Below are positions 1-9,093 of a stretch of DNA of 64,000 nt, piece by piece. This DNA is from Paenibacillus vietnamensis (GTDB taxonomy: Bacteria > Bacillota > Bacilli > Paenibacillales > Paenibacillaceae), in NCBI RefSeq assembly GCF_020169515.1, contig NZ_JAHMHW010000009.1, positions 62,001 to 126,000 on the forward strand, in the 5' to 3' direction. The notes beneath the pieces were generated by a model. That model was not told the DNA's origin, did not search any database, and saw nothing but the letters and a program-made list of their open reading frames with translations. The position numbers and the translations under genes are program-made. Each line of letters begins with the position of its first letter. Position 1 is the first letter of the stretch.

Positions 1-77
1 GTACTATTCGTTTCGGAATCAGAAGCCTATAATAACATTTGCCGGCGGGAGTCACCATACTGGAGGAGGAAAATGAA

Positions 78-1295
78 ATGCATAGAGACAAAAAAAGAAG
101 CACGATGGCGCTGCTCGCATTAGCCGTTAGCGCCTTTGCAATCGGAACGACTGAATTCATCAGCGTCGGGCTGCTCCCGTTAATCGCGGATGATTTGCAT
201 ATATCGGTTACGGCTGCAGGCCTGACCGTCACCCTGTACGCCCTGGGCGTTATGCTTGGCGCCCCGATTTTAACGACGTTAACGTCTCGTATACCGCGCA
301 AAACGCTGCTGCTCTGGATTATGATCGTCTTTATGCTGGGCAATGGCATGGCAGCCGCCGCGGGCGGAATCGGCATGCTGCTCGCGGCGCGCGTCATCTC
401 GTCACTTGCACACGGGATATTCATGTCGATCGGATCGACGATCGCGGCCGATCTTGTTTCGGAGGACCGCAGGGCGAGCGCAATTGCCGTCATGTTCTCC
501 GGATTGACCGTAGCTACGGTAACCGGGGTACCCATCGGAACGTTTATCGGCCAACAGCTGGGCTGGCGTGCCGCGTTTATCGTCATCGTTGCCGTTGGTA
601 TTATCGCATTTATCGCTAACGGTCTATTGATTCCGGCGGGCTTGCGCAAAGCTGCAGCCACATCCGTTCGCGATCAGGTGAAGGTCATTACGAACGGACG
701 ACTGCTGCTTGCTTTTGCCATCACAGCCCTCGGTTACGGAGGAACGTTTGTTGTCTTTACCTATTTATCCCCTTTACTGCACGATATAACCGGATTTTCG
801 GAGGAGTCGATCGCCGCGATCCTGCTCGTTTACGGCATCGCAATTGCAGTCGGCAATGTGCTTGGGGGAAAAGCGGCGAACCGGAAGCCGATTGCCGCCT
901 TGTTCTATATGTTCGCTGCTCAAGCCGCCGTTTTGCTTCTTCTGACCTTTACGGCCTCTTCGAAATGGGCAGGAATGATCACCGTCATTCTTATGGGCTT
1001 ATTCGCCTTTATGAACGTACCGGGCTTACAGGTGTATGTCGTCACGCTGGCAGAACGCTTTACGCCGCAATCGGTCGACGTGGCTTCCGCTTTTAACATT
1101 TCCGCCTTTAATGCGGGCATCGCGATTGGCGCTTACTTGGGCGGTGAGATCGCCGACCGGATCGGACTGATTCATACGCCGTGGATCGGCGCGATTATGG
1201 TAGCGGGTGCGGTCGTATTAACCGGCTGGAGCCGTATGCTGGACAACAAAAATAAGGAATTCGCCGTGAGACCGGCGATTCGGGAGGTATCCTGA
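78..1295 (+). CDS. ytbD: MFS efflux transporter (YtbD-like, DHA1 type)
   Basis: Integral membrane exporter of about 12 hydrophobic helices, 405 aa. The N-terminus carries the TTEF segment in TM1 that is typical of the AraJ/YdhP/YtbD sugar- and drug-efflux branch of the major facilitator superfamily. The start chosen is the ATG at 78, 8 bases after a strong GGAGGAGG; an in-frame TTG at 39 lacks a ribosome binding site. It is followed two bases later by an aldo/keto reductase, the same gene pair as ytbD-ytbE of Bacillus subtilis, so the two are very likely co-transcribed. The substrate is unknown; export of a carbonyl compound or its reduced product is only an inference from the pairing. Confidence 0.88.
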   Translation: MHRDKKRSTMALLALAVSAFAIGTTEFISVGLLPLIADDLHISVTAAGLTVTLYALGVMLGAPILTTLTSRIPRKTLLLWIMIVFMLGNGMAAAAGGIGMLLAARVISSLAHGIFMSIGSTIAADLVSEDRRASAIAVMFSGLTVATVTGVPIGTFIGQQLGWRAAFIVIVAVGIIAFIANGLLIPAGLRKAAATSVRDQVKVITNGRLLLAFAITALGYGGTFVVFTYLSPLLHDITGFSEESIAAILLVYGIAIAVGNVLGGKAANRKPIAALFYMFAAQAAVLLLLTFTASSKWAGMITVILMGLFAFMNVPGLQVYVVTLAERFTPQSVDVASAFNISAFNAGIAIGAYLGGEIADRIGLIHTPWIGAIMVAGAVVLTGWSRMLDNKNKEFAVRPAIREVS

Positions 1296-1297
1296 TT

Positions 1298-2140
1298 ATG
1301 ATAACTTCACTTCAATCCGCAGCAAATCTGTCAAACGGAATTCAAATGCCCTGGCTCGGCCTTGGCGTGTTCAAAGTCGAGGAAGGCGAGGAGCTGGTCC
1401 GCGCCGTCAAAACCGCGATCAAGCATGGCTATCGCAGCATTGATACGGCAGCGGTGTATGCCAATGAGCAAGGCGTCGGACAGGGCATCAAGGAAGCTAT
1501 GCTTGAAACCGGCCTTGCGAGAGAGCAGCTTTTCATCACATCGAAGGTATGGAATGCGGATCTCGGCTATGAGGCAGCGCTGGCGGCTTTCGAGACGAGC
1601 CTAGGCAAGCTAGGGCTTGATTATTTGGACCTGTATCTCGTCCATTGGCCCGTGCAGGGCAAATATAAAGAAGCCTGGAGAGCGCTCGAAAAGCTGTACG
1701 CGGAAGGCAAGGTAAAGGCTATTGGGGTGAGCAACTTCCAGATCCACCATCTGCAGGACCTGATGGAGGATGCGCGGGTGAAGCCTGCCGTAAATCAGGT
1801 TGAGCTGCATCCCCGCTTGTCGCAGCAGGAGCTGCGGGACTACTGCAAGAAACAGGGCATTCAGATCGAGGCGTGGTCGCCGCTTATGCAGGGTCAGCTG
1901 CTGGATGAGCCTCTTCTTCAGGAAATTGCAGCTAAGCATGGCAGAACGGTCGCTCAGGTTATTTTGCGCTGGGATTTGCAGCACGGCATCGTTACGATTC
2001 CCAAATCGACGAAAGAGCACCGCATTCGCGAAAACGCAGACGTATTCGGCTTTGAATTGACTCCCGAAGACATGGCGCGGATTGACGGCCTGAATCGTAA
2101 TCTGCGGATCGGTCCGGACCCGGACCATTTCGATTTTTAA
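1298..2140 (+). CDS. ytbE: aldo/keto reductase (YtbE-like)
   Basis: NADPH-dependent reductase of the AKR superfamily (280 aa, a normal length for a single (beta/alpha)8 barrel). The catalytic tetrad can be read as Asp49, Tyr54, Lys83 and His116, within the family motifs YRSIDTAAVY, ITSKVW and DLYLVHWP; the cofactor motif IPKSTKEHRIREN lies near residue 235. It begins two bases after the upstream exporter stop, with its GGGAGG site inside that gene, so translation is probably coupled. It would reduce aldehydes such as glyoxal or methylglyoxal in the cytoplasm; the true substrate cannot be told from sequence. Confidence 0.93.
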   Translation: MITSLQSAANLSNGIQMPWLGLGVFKVEEGEELVRAVKTAIKHGYRSIDTAAVYANEQGVGQGIKEAMLETGLAREQLFITSKVWNADLGYEAALAAFETSLGKLGLDYLDLYLVHWPVQGKYKEAWRALEKLYAEGKVKAIGVSNFQIHHLQDLMEDARVKPAVNQVELHPRLSQQELRDYCKKQGIQIEAWSPLMQGQLLDEPLLQEIAAKHGRTVAQVILRWDLQHGIVTIPKSTKEHRIRENADVFGFELTPEDMARIDGLNRNLRIGPDPDHFDF

Positions 2141-2160
2141 TCAACAAGCATTCAAGCTGC

Positions 2161-2205
2161 AAAAGGCCGGCCTCGGGTCATGTACGATGACTCGGGACCG
2201 GCCTT
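2161..2205 (+). terminator. rho-independent terminator after the reductase
   Basis: Long G+C-rich stem starting AAGGCCGG and closing CCGGCCTT (a few G-U or mismatched pairs), followed by TATTTTG on the plus strand. It sits between the convergent reductase and kinase genes; the A-run on its left side (2161-2164) may let it serve the minus strand weakly as well. Confidence 0.75.
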
Positions 2206-2222
2206 ATTTTGTAACATACAGC

Positions 2223-4313
2223 CTAACGGACGTTGAGCTTCGGAAACCCGCATATGCGCAAGCAGTATCGCTCGATCATTTCTTTCAAAATGTGCATCCG
2301 GATCGGCTTGCTTATAAAATCCGTCATACCGGCTTCGATGCAGCGTTCTCGCTCACCTGACAGGACATTCGCAGTCATCGCGATAATAATCGGCTTTTCG
2401 CCTGCGCTAAGCTCCCCCAAAATACGGCGCGTCGCTTCGAGCCCGTCCATCACCGGCATCTGGATATCCATTAAGATCAGATCGTATCGGTTGTCCTTGG
2501 CCATTTGCAGCGCCTGACTGCCGTCCTGAGCGATGTCGGCCTGGTAGCCGAGCTTCACCAGCATACGCAGCGACAGCTGTTGATTGATCTCATTATCTTC
2601 TGCGACCAGAATACGAAGCGGCTTCTCCTGCTGAAGCTCCGCTTCCTCCTGAAGCTCCGGTAAGGCAATGTCGAAGGCATAACCTTCATCGATTACCTCT
2701 TCGCGGGCGGCAGCCTCTTGTTCCTCTACCAGCGGGTAGGGTTTCAAGCGAATGGTGAACATGAAGGTTGTTCCGCGTCCCTGATCCGTTTCTACGCGGA
2801 TAGAGCCGCCCATCAGCTCGATCAGATTTTTGCAAATGGCAAGGCCGAGACCGGTCCCCCCATGCTTGCGCGTCATCGAAGAATCCAATTGCGAGAACGG
2901 CTGGAACAACAGCGGAAGGCTTTCCTTCGAAATGCCGATTCCCGTATCCTTGACGGATATGCCCAGCATAATGGAGGAGCCGTAATCGGCCGCCAGCACC
3001 ACTTCTACATCGATGCCGCCCTCGTTCGTAAATTTCACAGCATTGCCGACTAAATTGATGAGCACTTGCCGCAGCTTCGTCAGGTCCCCTTCCAAAAATT
3101 CCGGCACAGACGGATCGACGCGGTAGCTCATCCGCAAATTCTGCTGCTTCGATTTCATCGTGAACAGGTCAAACGTTTCCTCGATGCAGGTTTTCATTTG
3201 AAATGGAACTTCCTCCAGCTCCATTTTGCCGGATTCGATTTTGGAATAGTCCAAGATATCGTTAATGACCGATAATAACGCGTCACCGCTCTTTTGAATA
3301 ATATCCGCGTATTCCGTCTGCTCGTCCGTCAGCTCCGTCTCCAACAGCAAAGCTGTCATCCCAAGCACTCCGTTCATCGGCGTTCGGATTTCGTGACTGA
3401 CCATGGCCAAAAATTCCGATTTGGCGCGGGATGCGATCTCTGCCGCCTCCATGGCCGCGACAATTTCCTTCTCATACTGCTTACGCTGTGTAATGTCGCT
3501 GATGGTGCAGGCATAGATTTGCTCGTCATCCACCTTTGCGGTTCCGATCTGGATTTCCGCTTCAAATAAGCGGCCGTCCTTGCGCCTCGGACTGACTTCG
3601 ATCAGCCTGCCGAGCATTCCGGTTTCCGGTTCGCTGGCGTCCCTCATATAATCGATTTCCGTAAAAGCGGGAATGAGCAAGGACATCGGCTTTCCCGCCA
3701 CCTCCTCCTCCCGGTAACCGAACATTCGCTCAAGCGCGGGATTGGCCATCAGAATCATCCCGTTCCGGTCAAAGGTAATCATCGTATCGATGGAGGTTTC
3801 CCTTACGATTCTGGCTTGTGCTTCCGTCTTGCTCAGCTTATAGGCCGTCCGCAAAAGCTCCTTGTTCATCTTCTCCAGTTCCCTGGTCTTCTGATGAAGC
3901 AGCTCCGTTTGCAGCTGCAGTTTTTTATTGCTGACATACATGCTGACAAAACCTTCGATCTTTGTCCGGAGAATTTGCGGATTAAAGGGTTTAATCATAT
4001 AATCGATCGCACCTACGGAATAACCCGTATAAAAATGCTGGGATTCATTTCGGGTCGCGGATACAAAGATGATCGGAATCTCCTTGGTTTTCTCGCGGGA
4101 TTTGATCAGCCTGGCGGTTTCAAAGCCGTCCATGCCCGGCATCTGAACATCCAGGACGATCACGGCATACTCGTTCTTTAACAGGCTTCGCAGCGCTTCC
4201 TCACCGGACAAGCACTTGACCAATTGATAGCTTTTGTTGTCCAATACCGCTTCCAGAGCCAATAAATTGTCCGGATTGTCGTCAACCAGCAAAATGTTGA
4301 CCGGTGTTTCCAT
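2223..4313 (-). CDS. hybrid histidine kinase, REC-PAS-HisKA-HATPase-REC
   Basis: Cytoplasmic hybrid kinase, 696 aa, without membrane segments. An N-terminal receiver domain (acidic pair Asp11/12, phospho-acceptor Asp55, Lys108) is followed by a coiled linker (130-165), a PAS domain (about 165-285), the dimerisation/H-box with His307 in SHEIRTPMN, an HATPase with N, G1 (DTGIGI) and G2 (GGTGLGL) boxes near 424, 456 and 486, and a C-terminal receiver with Asp616. The leading receiver suggests it takes phosphate from another kinase, probably the large kinase two genes upstream. It is third in an operon with the CheR-type gene (24-base gap, AGGTGA site). No DNA-binding output domain is present, so the final target lies elsewhere. 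Confidence 0.9.
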   Translation of the reverse strand: METPVNILLVDDNPDNLLALEAVLDNKSYQLVKCLSGEEALRSLLKNEYAVIVLDVQMPGMDGFETARLIKSREKTKEIPIIFVSATRNESQHFYTGYSVGAIDYMIKPFNPQILRTKIEGFVSMYVSNKKLQLQTELLHQKTRELEKMNKELLRTAYKLSKTEAQARIVRETSIDTMITFDRNGMILMANPALERMFGYREEEVAGKPMSLLIPAFTEIDYMRDASEPETGMLGRLIEVSPRRKDGRLFEAEIQIGTAKVDDEQIYACTISDITQRKQYEKEIVAAMEAAEIASRAKSEFLAMVSHEIRTPMNGVLGMTALLLETELTDEQTEYADIIQKSGDALLSVINDILDYSKIESGKMELEEVPFQMKTCIEETFDLFTMKSKQQNLRMSYRVDPSVPEFLEGDLTKLRQVLINLVGNAVKFTNEGGIDVEVVLAADYGSSIMLGISVKDTGIGISKESLPLLFQPFSQLDSSMTRKHGGTGLGLAICKNLIELMGGSIRVETDQGRGTTFMFTIRLKPYPLVEEQEAAAREEVIDEGYAFDIALPELQEEAELQQEKPLRILVAEDNEINQQLSLRMLVKLGYQADIAQDGSQALQMAKDNRYDLILMDIQMPVMDGLEATRRILGELSAGEKPIIIAMTANVLSGERERCIEAGMTDFISKPIRMHILKEMIERYCLRICGFPKLNVR

Positions 4314-4337
4314 CCTTTGTATTCACCTGCCTTTTCA

Positions 4338-5168
4338 TTATTTCACCTTGCGGTACAGACGGTTCAAATTGTCCAGCTCCTCGTAGTCGTCGGCATGCCT
4401 GGTAAAATTAATCGATTCTTTTGTTCCGAGCGCCAGCAGCCCGAACATGCTCAAGCTGTCGTACAGCAGGCCGTGAACGTGATACTGCAGCTGCTTGTTG
4501 AAGTAAATCATGACGTTCCGGCAAAAGATTACGTTAAACTCGTTAAACGAGCTGTCCGTAACCAGATTGTGCTGGGCAAATACGATGTTCCGCTTCAGCT
4601 CGGACTGAAAAATAACCGAATCGTATTTCGCCGTATAATACTGCGAGAAGGAGGCTCGCCCGCCCGAATCCAGGTAATTGCGGGTGTACTGCTTCATTTT
4701 GTCGATCGGATATACGCCTTCCTTCGCGATTTTCAATACTTCCGCATTCGTATCCGTCGCGTAGATTCTTGTTTTCTCGTACAGCCCTTCCTCCTGCAGC
4801 AGGATAGCCATCGAGTATACCTCTTCCCCGGTCGAGCAGCCGGCATGCCAGATCCGGATAAAAGGATATGTCCGGAGAATGGGGACGACTTTTTCGCGGA
4901 ATGACTTAAACACCTCGGGATCTCTGAACATCTCGGTCACATGGATCGTCATGTCGGCCAGCAGCCGGTCCATACAGCCCCGGTCATGCAGGATCCGCTC
5001 CGTTAACCCCGAAACGGTCGACAGCCTCTCTGAATGAACCCGGTGCCAGATCCGCCGGCGTACCGACGAATAGGCATAGTTGCGGAAATCGTAGCCGTAC
5101 ATCCGAAATACCGCCTCGAGCAGCAGCTCAACCTCGATCCGTTCCCGTTCTTCATGTTTGTTATCCAT
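4338..5168 (-). CDS. CheR-type protein-glutamate methyltransferase
   Basis: SAM-dependent methyltransferase of the CheR family, 276 aa, full length. The N-terminal helical domain contains TEMFRD (78-83), and the C-terminal Rossmann domain has the SAM motif IWHAGCSTGEEVYSM (106-120), YATD (136-139) and the CheR signature FNVIFCRNVMIYF (211-223). It starts one base after the stop of the large kinase, so coupling is near certain. No chemoreceptor, CheA, CheW or CheB gene is nearby, which argues against classical chemotaxis. In the Bacillus cereus group, the CheR-like RsbM methylates the non-chemotactic hybrid kinase RsbK; by analogy the kinases here are the likely substrates (inference). Confidence 0.9.
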   Translation of the reverse strand: MDNKHEERERIEVELLLEAVFRMYGYDFRNYAYSSVRRRIWHRVHSERLSTVSGLTERILHDRGCMDRLLADMTIHVTEMFRDPEVFKSFREKVVPILRTYPFIRIWHAGCSTGEEVYSMAILLQEEGLYEKTRIYATDTNAEVLKIAKEGVYPIDKMKQYTRNYLDSGGRASFSQYYTAKYDSVIFQSELKRNIVFAQHNLVTDSSFNEFNVIFCRNVMIYFNKQLQYHVHGLLYDSLSMFGLLALGTKESINFTRHADDYEELDNLNRLYRKVK

Positions 5169-5169
5169 G

Positions 5170-8100
5170 TTATTTATATAACCACACTCTCATTAAAGAC
5201 AGCAGCTGCTCGGTGTTCACCGGCTTCGCGATATAGTCGGATGCCCCCGCTTCGATGCATTTGTCCCGGTCGTCCTTCATCGCTTTAGCAGTCACGGCTA
5301 TGATCGGCAGTTTCTTGTATTCGGACATGAGCCGAATTTCCCGCATCGTTTCATAGCCGTCCATTTCCGGCATCATGATATCCATTAATATTAAATCCGT
5401 ATTCGGATTTTTCCTAAGCTGCTCAAGCGCTTCTTTCCCGTTTTCGGCGAAGGCGATATTCATTTTATAGCTCTCAAGAACGCTTGAAAGAGCAAACACG
5501 TTGCGGATGTCGTCGTCCACGATCAGGATGTTCTTGCCTTCGAAGATCGACTCGACACTGTGCAGCTTACGGAGCATATCTCTTTTGTCATCCGGCAAAT
5601 TGGCTTCGACGCGGTGCAGGAACAGCGTGGTCTCATCCAGCAGCCGCTCCGGCGATTTTACGTCCTTGATGATGATCGTGCCTACGTTCTTCTTAAGCCG
5701 CTGCTCTTCCTTCGCGTCCAGGTCGCGGGCCGTATAAATAATGATCGGCAAATCCCGAATGCTCTCCTCTTTGCGGATCTCGTCCAGCAGCTCGAAGCCG
5801 GAAATATCCGGAAGCCCCAAGTCCAGCACCATGCAGTCAAAATGCTGCTCCCGAAGCAGCGCCATCGTTTCTCTGCCGGTTGACACCGCCGTAATCAGAA
5901 TATCGTCATGCCCGATGAGCTCAATCATGCTCTTCCGCTGCGCCGCATCATCCTCAACGATCAGCAGATGCTTTAAGTTGCGCTCCAGGAACGATTCGAT
6001 CTGCGTAAAAACCTTGTCCAGCCCGTCTTTATCAATCGGCTTTTTCAAATAAGCAATGGCCCCCATGGACAAGCCGTCCTGGATATCGTCCAGAACGGAT
6101 ATGACATGAACCGGAATGTGCCGCGTCTCCGAATGATGTTTCAGCTGGTTCAAAATGGACCAGCCGTCGATGACCGGCAGCTGGATATCCAGCAAAATCG
6201 CATCGGGACGATACGTCCGCGCATAGGAAAGCCCTTTGTCGCCTTGCAGCGCCACGATGCCTTTGAACCCGCGCGACCTGGCGATATCGAGCAGCACCTT
6301 GGCAAAGCTGACGTCGTCCTCGATAATCAGCACGACCCTGTCGCCGGCTTGGATGCTATGGGCGTCATCCTCGATGACAGGATGAGGCAAGATCGCGGCA
6401 TGCTGCTCCTCCGGAACGTCAGGCTGCTGCTCGGAGACGGCAACCTCTTTGAAGGCACCGTTTAAAATATTGTCATGCAGCTCGCGCGAAGCTTGCTCGC
6501 TTGATACATGAAACTCCGGCATATATAAGGTGAAGGTGCTTCCGCTGCCCTCGGTGCTGGTCAATCGGATCGCCCCGCCCAGCAGGTCCGCCAGCTCGCG
6601 GCTGATCGCAAGCCCAAGGCCCGTTCCGCCGTATACGCGGCTTGTCGTACCGTCCACCTGCTGGAACGCCTCGAAAATGAGCTGCTGCTTGTCGGCCGGA
6701 ATGCCGATACCGGTATCCTTCACTTCGAATGCCACATATTTGTTCATCGAATCCGGCCACTCCGCCATCGGACCCGATTCCTCCAAAGTCGCATTTCGGA
6801 TCGTCAGCGTCACCGTGCCGTGCTTGGTGAATTTGAAGGCGTTGGACAGAAAATTTTTGAGTATTTGCTTCAGGCGGTGACTGTCGGTATAAATTTCTTC
6901 CGGCAAGCCCGGCTCCAGCTTCGTCTCGAATCGGACGTTCTTCTGCAAGCTGACCGGCAAAAAGCTGCGGCGGCAAAACTGCTCTACATCTTCAAGCGGA
7001 ACGTTCTCGGTGACCACATTCATTTTGCCCGCGCTTATTTTGGACAAATCGAGAATTTCATCGATGAGCTTAAGCAGATCGCTGCCAGACGCATGAATGG
7101 TTCCGGCGAATTCAACCTGCTTTTCCGTCAAGTTGCCTTCCTTGTTGTCCTTCAGCATCTGCGAGAGAATGAGTAGGCTGTTAAGCGGCGTCCGGAGCTC
7201 ATGGGACATGTTCGTCAAAAATTCCGATTTGTATTTGGAGGAGAGCGCCAGCTGCACGGTCTGCTTCTCGAGTGCGGCCTTCGTCTTCTCGATTTGCTCG
7301 TTTTTCTGCTCGGTCTGCTTCATCTGCAGCTCCAGCATATGAGTTTTCTGAAGCAGCTCCTCATTACTTTGCTCCAGCTCCTCCTGCTGGCTTTGCAGAA
7401 GCTCCTCGGACTTCTTCAGCTGTCTCGTATGCTCCTCAAGTTTATCGTTAGATTGCTTCAGCTCGTTTTGCTGCGAAAGCAGCTCTTCGGATTGCGCCTG
7501 CAGCTCCTCGCTCAAGGCTTGGGATTCCCTCAGAAGCTCCTCCACCTTCATCCGGCCGAACAGATTGTTAATGACGATTCCCAGGCTCTCGGCCGTTGAA
7601 TCCAGCAATCTGCGTTCGAGGGGCGTGTACGGGCGTATGGCCGCCAGCTCGATTACGGCGAGCAGCTGTGCTTGATACTTGACCGGAATGAGAAGCAAAT
7701 ATTGCGGAACAATCTCGCCAAAGCCGGCTTGTACCTTGATGTCGTTTTCCGGGATATCGTTAACGGAGATAACTTCGCCGTCCTGCGCGCATTCACCGAC
7801 CAAGCCCTGACCGAAAGCAAACACCCTGTCAAACTCCGCTTCCTCCCCGAAGGCGAACGCTCCTTGCAGCTTCAACAGATTTTGCTCCCCAAGGCCTTCC
7901 CGTACATAAAGCGCTCCGAACTGGGCCCCGACGATCGGCGTTATGCCGCGGATAAAAGTTCTGCTTAGCCCATCCAGGCTGCTGACATTCTGGATTTCTT
8001 GTATCGTCCGGGTCAGGTTCGTCTTCACCCAGGAATCTTCCTCGATACGGGTGTTATAGACAAGCTCGCGTTCGGCCTTCTCCTCCAGACCCTCCGCCAA

Positions 8101-8853
8101 GCCGTTGAACGCCTTCGCTACATCCCCGAACTCGTCTTTCCGTATATTCTTAATGCGGGCAGAGGCGTCGATCGTCCCCTGCGCAAATCCTTTGATCATA
8201 ATCGAGAGACTTTGCAGGCCTTCTCCCAGGCTTCGCATATTCCACAGCATGGCCCCGATGCCGATTAACAAGCCAATCGCCGTAACGATGTTCATGATCA
8301 TCACCGTTGCGCGATTATCGGCGAGCGACTGCTCCATCGAGCGGTCCATCGCTTTCCGGTGAAAATCGGCCATTTGGTTGGCGGTGTCCAGCAGCTCCTT
8401 CTGATAGCCCATTCCCACTTCCTGCCGGAGAGCGACCGCCTCTTCGGGTTTGCCTTGCTTAATCAGCTCAATCGCCTTTGAAGCGTATTCCACATATTTA
8501 TCGCCGGCGGTCGTCAACCGGTTCAAAACCTGATCTTCGATTTCCGATTCGGATTCTGCTTTCAATTCTTCGAACGTCGCGGCAGCCGTCTTGCCCGCTT
8601 CCGTCATCATCGGCATATGCTTGTCCAGATTGGCCTGCGTTGGCTCGATCAATACGCTCGAAATATCTTCCGCCAGTTCATTGATTTTGCCTCTGACTTC
8701 ATAGGATTTCAGCATTTTTGCGTATCTGTCCCGCTGAAGCTTCTCCAGCTGAGCGGATTGCGCCGCCAAATTCGTTACGCCGGCTGCGGCTAGAATAAGC
8801 ATGACCGTCATTAAGATGGTGTAGCCGATCATAAACTTTGTCTTTATCTTCAT
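5170..8853 (-). CDS. large membrane hybrid histidine kinase with three receivers
   Basis: 1227 aa from the ATG at 8853, which has GGGGAG eight bases upstream; longer in-frame starts lack a site. Order: TM1 (8-25), extracellular four-helix sensor (30-180), TM2 (184-204), HAMP (205-260), GAF (about 280-435), a long Gln/Glu-rich coiled coil (435-535), HisKA with His551 in SHELRTPLN, HATPase (DTGIGIP at 713, GGTGLGL at 742) and three receivers with Asp889, Asp1011 and Asp1158. The coiled coil repeats the pattern EEL-Q-S-EEL, giving many Gln/Glu pairs of the kind methylated in chemoreceptors and in RsbK-type kinases. First gene of the kinase-CheR-kinase operon; likely a phosphorelay hub. The signal is unknown. 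Confidence 0.9.
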   Translation of the reverse strand: MKIKTKFMIGYTILMTVMLILAAAGVTNLAAQSAQLEKLQRDRYAKMLKSYEVRGKINELAEDISSVLIEPTQANLDKHMPMMTEAGKTAAATFEELKAESESEIEDQVLNRLTTAGDKYVEYASKAIELIKQGKPEEAVALRQEVGMGYQKELLDTANQMADFHRKAMDRSMEQSLADNRATVMIMNIVTAIGLLIGIGAMLWNMRSLGEGLQSLSIMIKGFAQGTIDASARIKNIRKDEFGDVAKAFNGLAEGLEEKAERELVYNTRIEEDSWVKTNLTRTIQEIQNVSSLDGLSRTFIRGITPIVGAQFGALYVREGLGEQNLLKLQGAFAFGEEAEFDRVFAFGQGLVGECAQDGEVISVNDIPENDIKVQAGFGEIVPQYLLLIPVKYQAQLLAVIELAAIRPYTPLERRLLDSTAESLGIVINNLFGRMKVEELLRESQALSEELQAQSEELLSQQNELKQSNDKLEEHTRQLKKSEELLQSQQEELEQSNEELLQKTHMLELQMKQTEQKNEQIEKTKAALEKQTVQLALSSKYKSEFLTNMSHELRTPLNSLLILSQMLKDNKEGNLTEKQVEFAGTIHASGSDLLKLIDEILDLSKISAGKMNVVTENVPLEDVEQFCRRSFLPVSLQKNVRFETKLEPGLPEEIYTDSHRLKQILKNFLSNAFKFTKHGTVTLTIRNATLEESGPMAEWPDSMNKYVAFEVKDTGIGIPADKQQLIFEAFQQVDGTTSRVYGGTGLGLAISRELADLLGGAIRLTSTEGSGSTFTLYMPEFHVSSEQASRELHDNILNGAFKEVAVSEQQPDVPEEQHAAILPHPVIEDDAHSIQAGDRVVLIIEDDVSFAKVLLDIARSRGFKGIVALQGDKGLSYARTYRPDAILLDIQLPVIDGWSILNQLKHHSETRHIPVHVISVLDDIQDGLSMGAIAYLKKPIDKDGLDKVFTQIESFLERNLKHLLIVEDDAAQRKSMIELIGHDDILITAVSTGRETMALLREQHFDCMVLDLGLPDISGFELLDEIRKEESIRDLPIIIYTARDLDAKEEQRLKKNVGTIIIKDVKSPERLLDETTLFLHRVEANLPDDKRDMLRKLHSVESIFEGKNILIVDDDIRNVFALSSVLESYKMNIAFAENGKEALEQLRKNPNTDLILMDIMMPEMDGYETMREIRLMSEYKKLPIIAVTAKAMKDDRDKCIEAGASDYIAKPVNTEQLLSLMRVWLYK

Positions 8854-9093
8854 CGTTTGCTCCCCGCCCTGTTCTAACATAATGATTGCCGATACGGCTA
8901 AACCCATAAACCAATCCGATCCCGCGGCACCTTCATTTACCGTTCGCTGCCGCTTATCCGCCGACACAAACAGAAGACAAGCTTTCGAAGAAAACTTGTC
9001 TTAGAGCTTTTCGTATTCGCCATGCCGCCGTTAACGGTTGAATTATGGTTTATTACCCCGTTCTTGACCGTTTGAAACAGGGAAATTACATTT

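Noticed and set aside
2223-8853. Chemotaxis operon
   Set aside because: CheR is present but there are no receptors, CheA, CheW, CheB, CheY-only or flagellar genes; the partners are non-chemotactic kinases.
8974-9003. AAGACAAG/CTTGTCTT hairpin as a terminator of the CE7 esterase
   Set aside because: No T-run follows on the minus strand and the hairpin is more than 90 bases beyond the stop.
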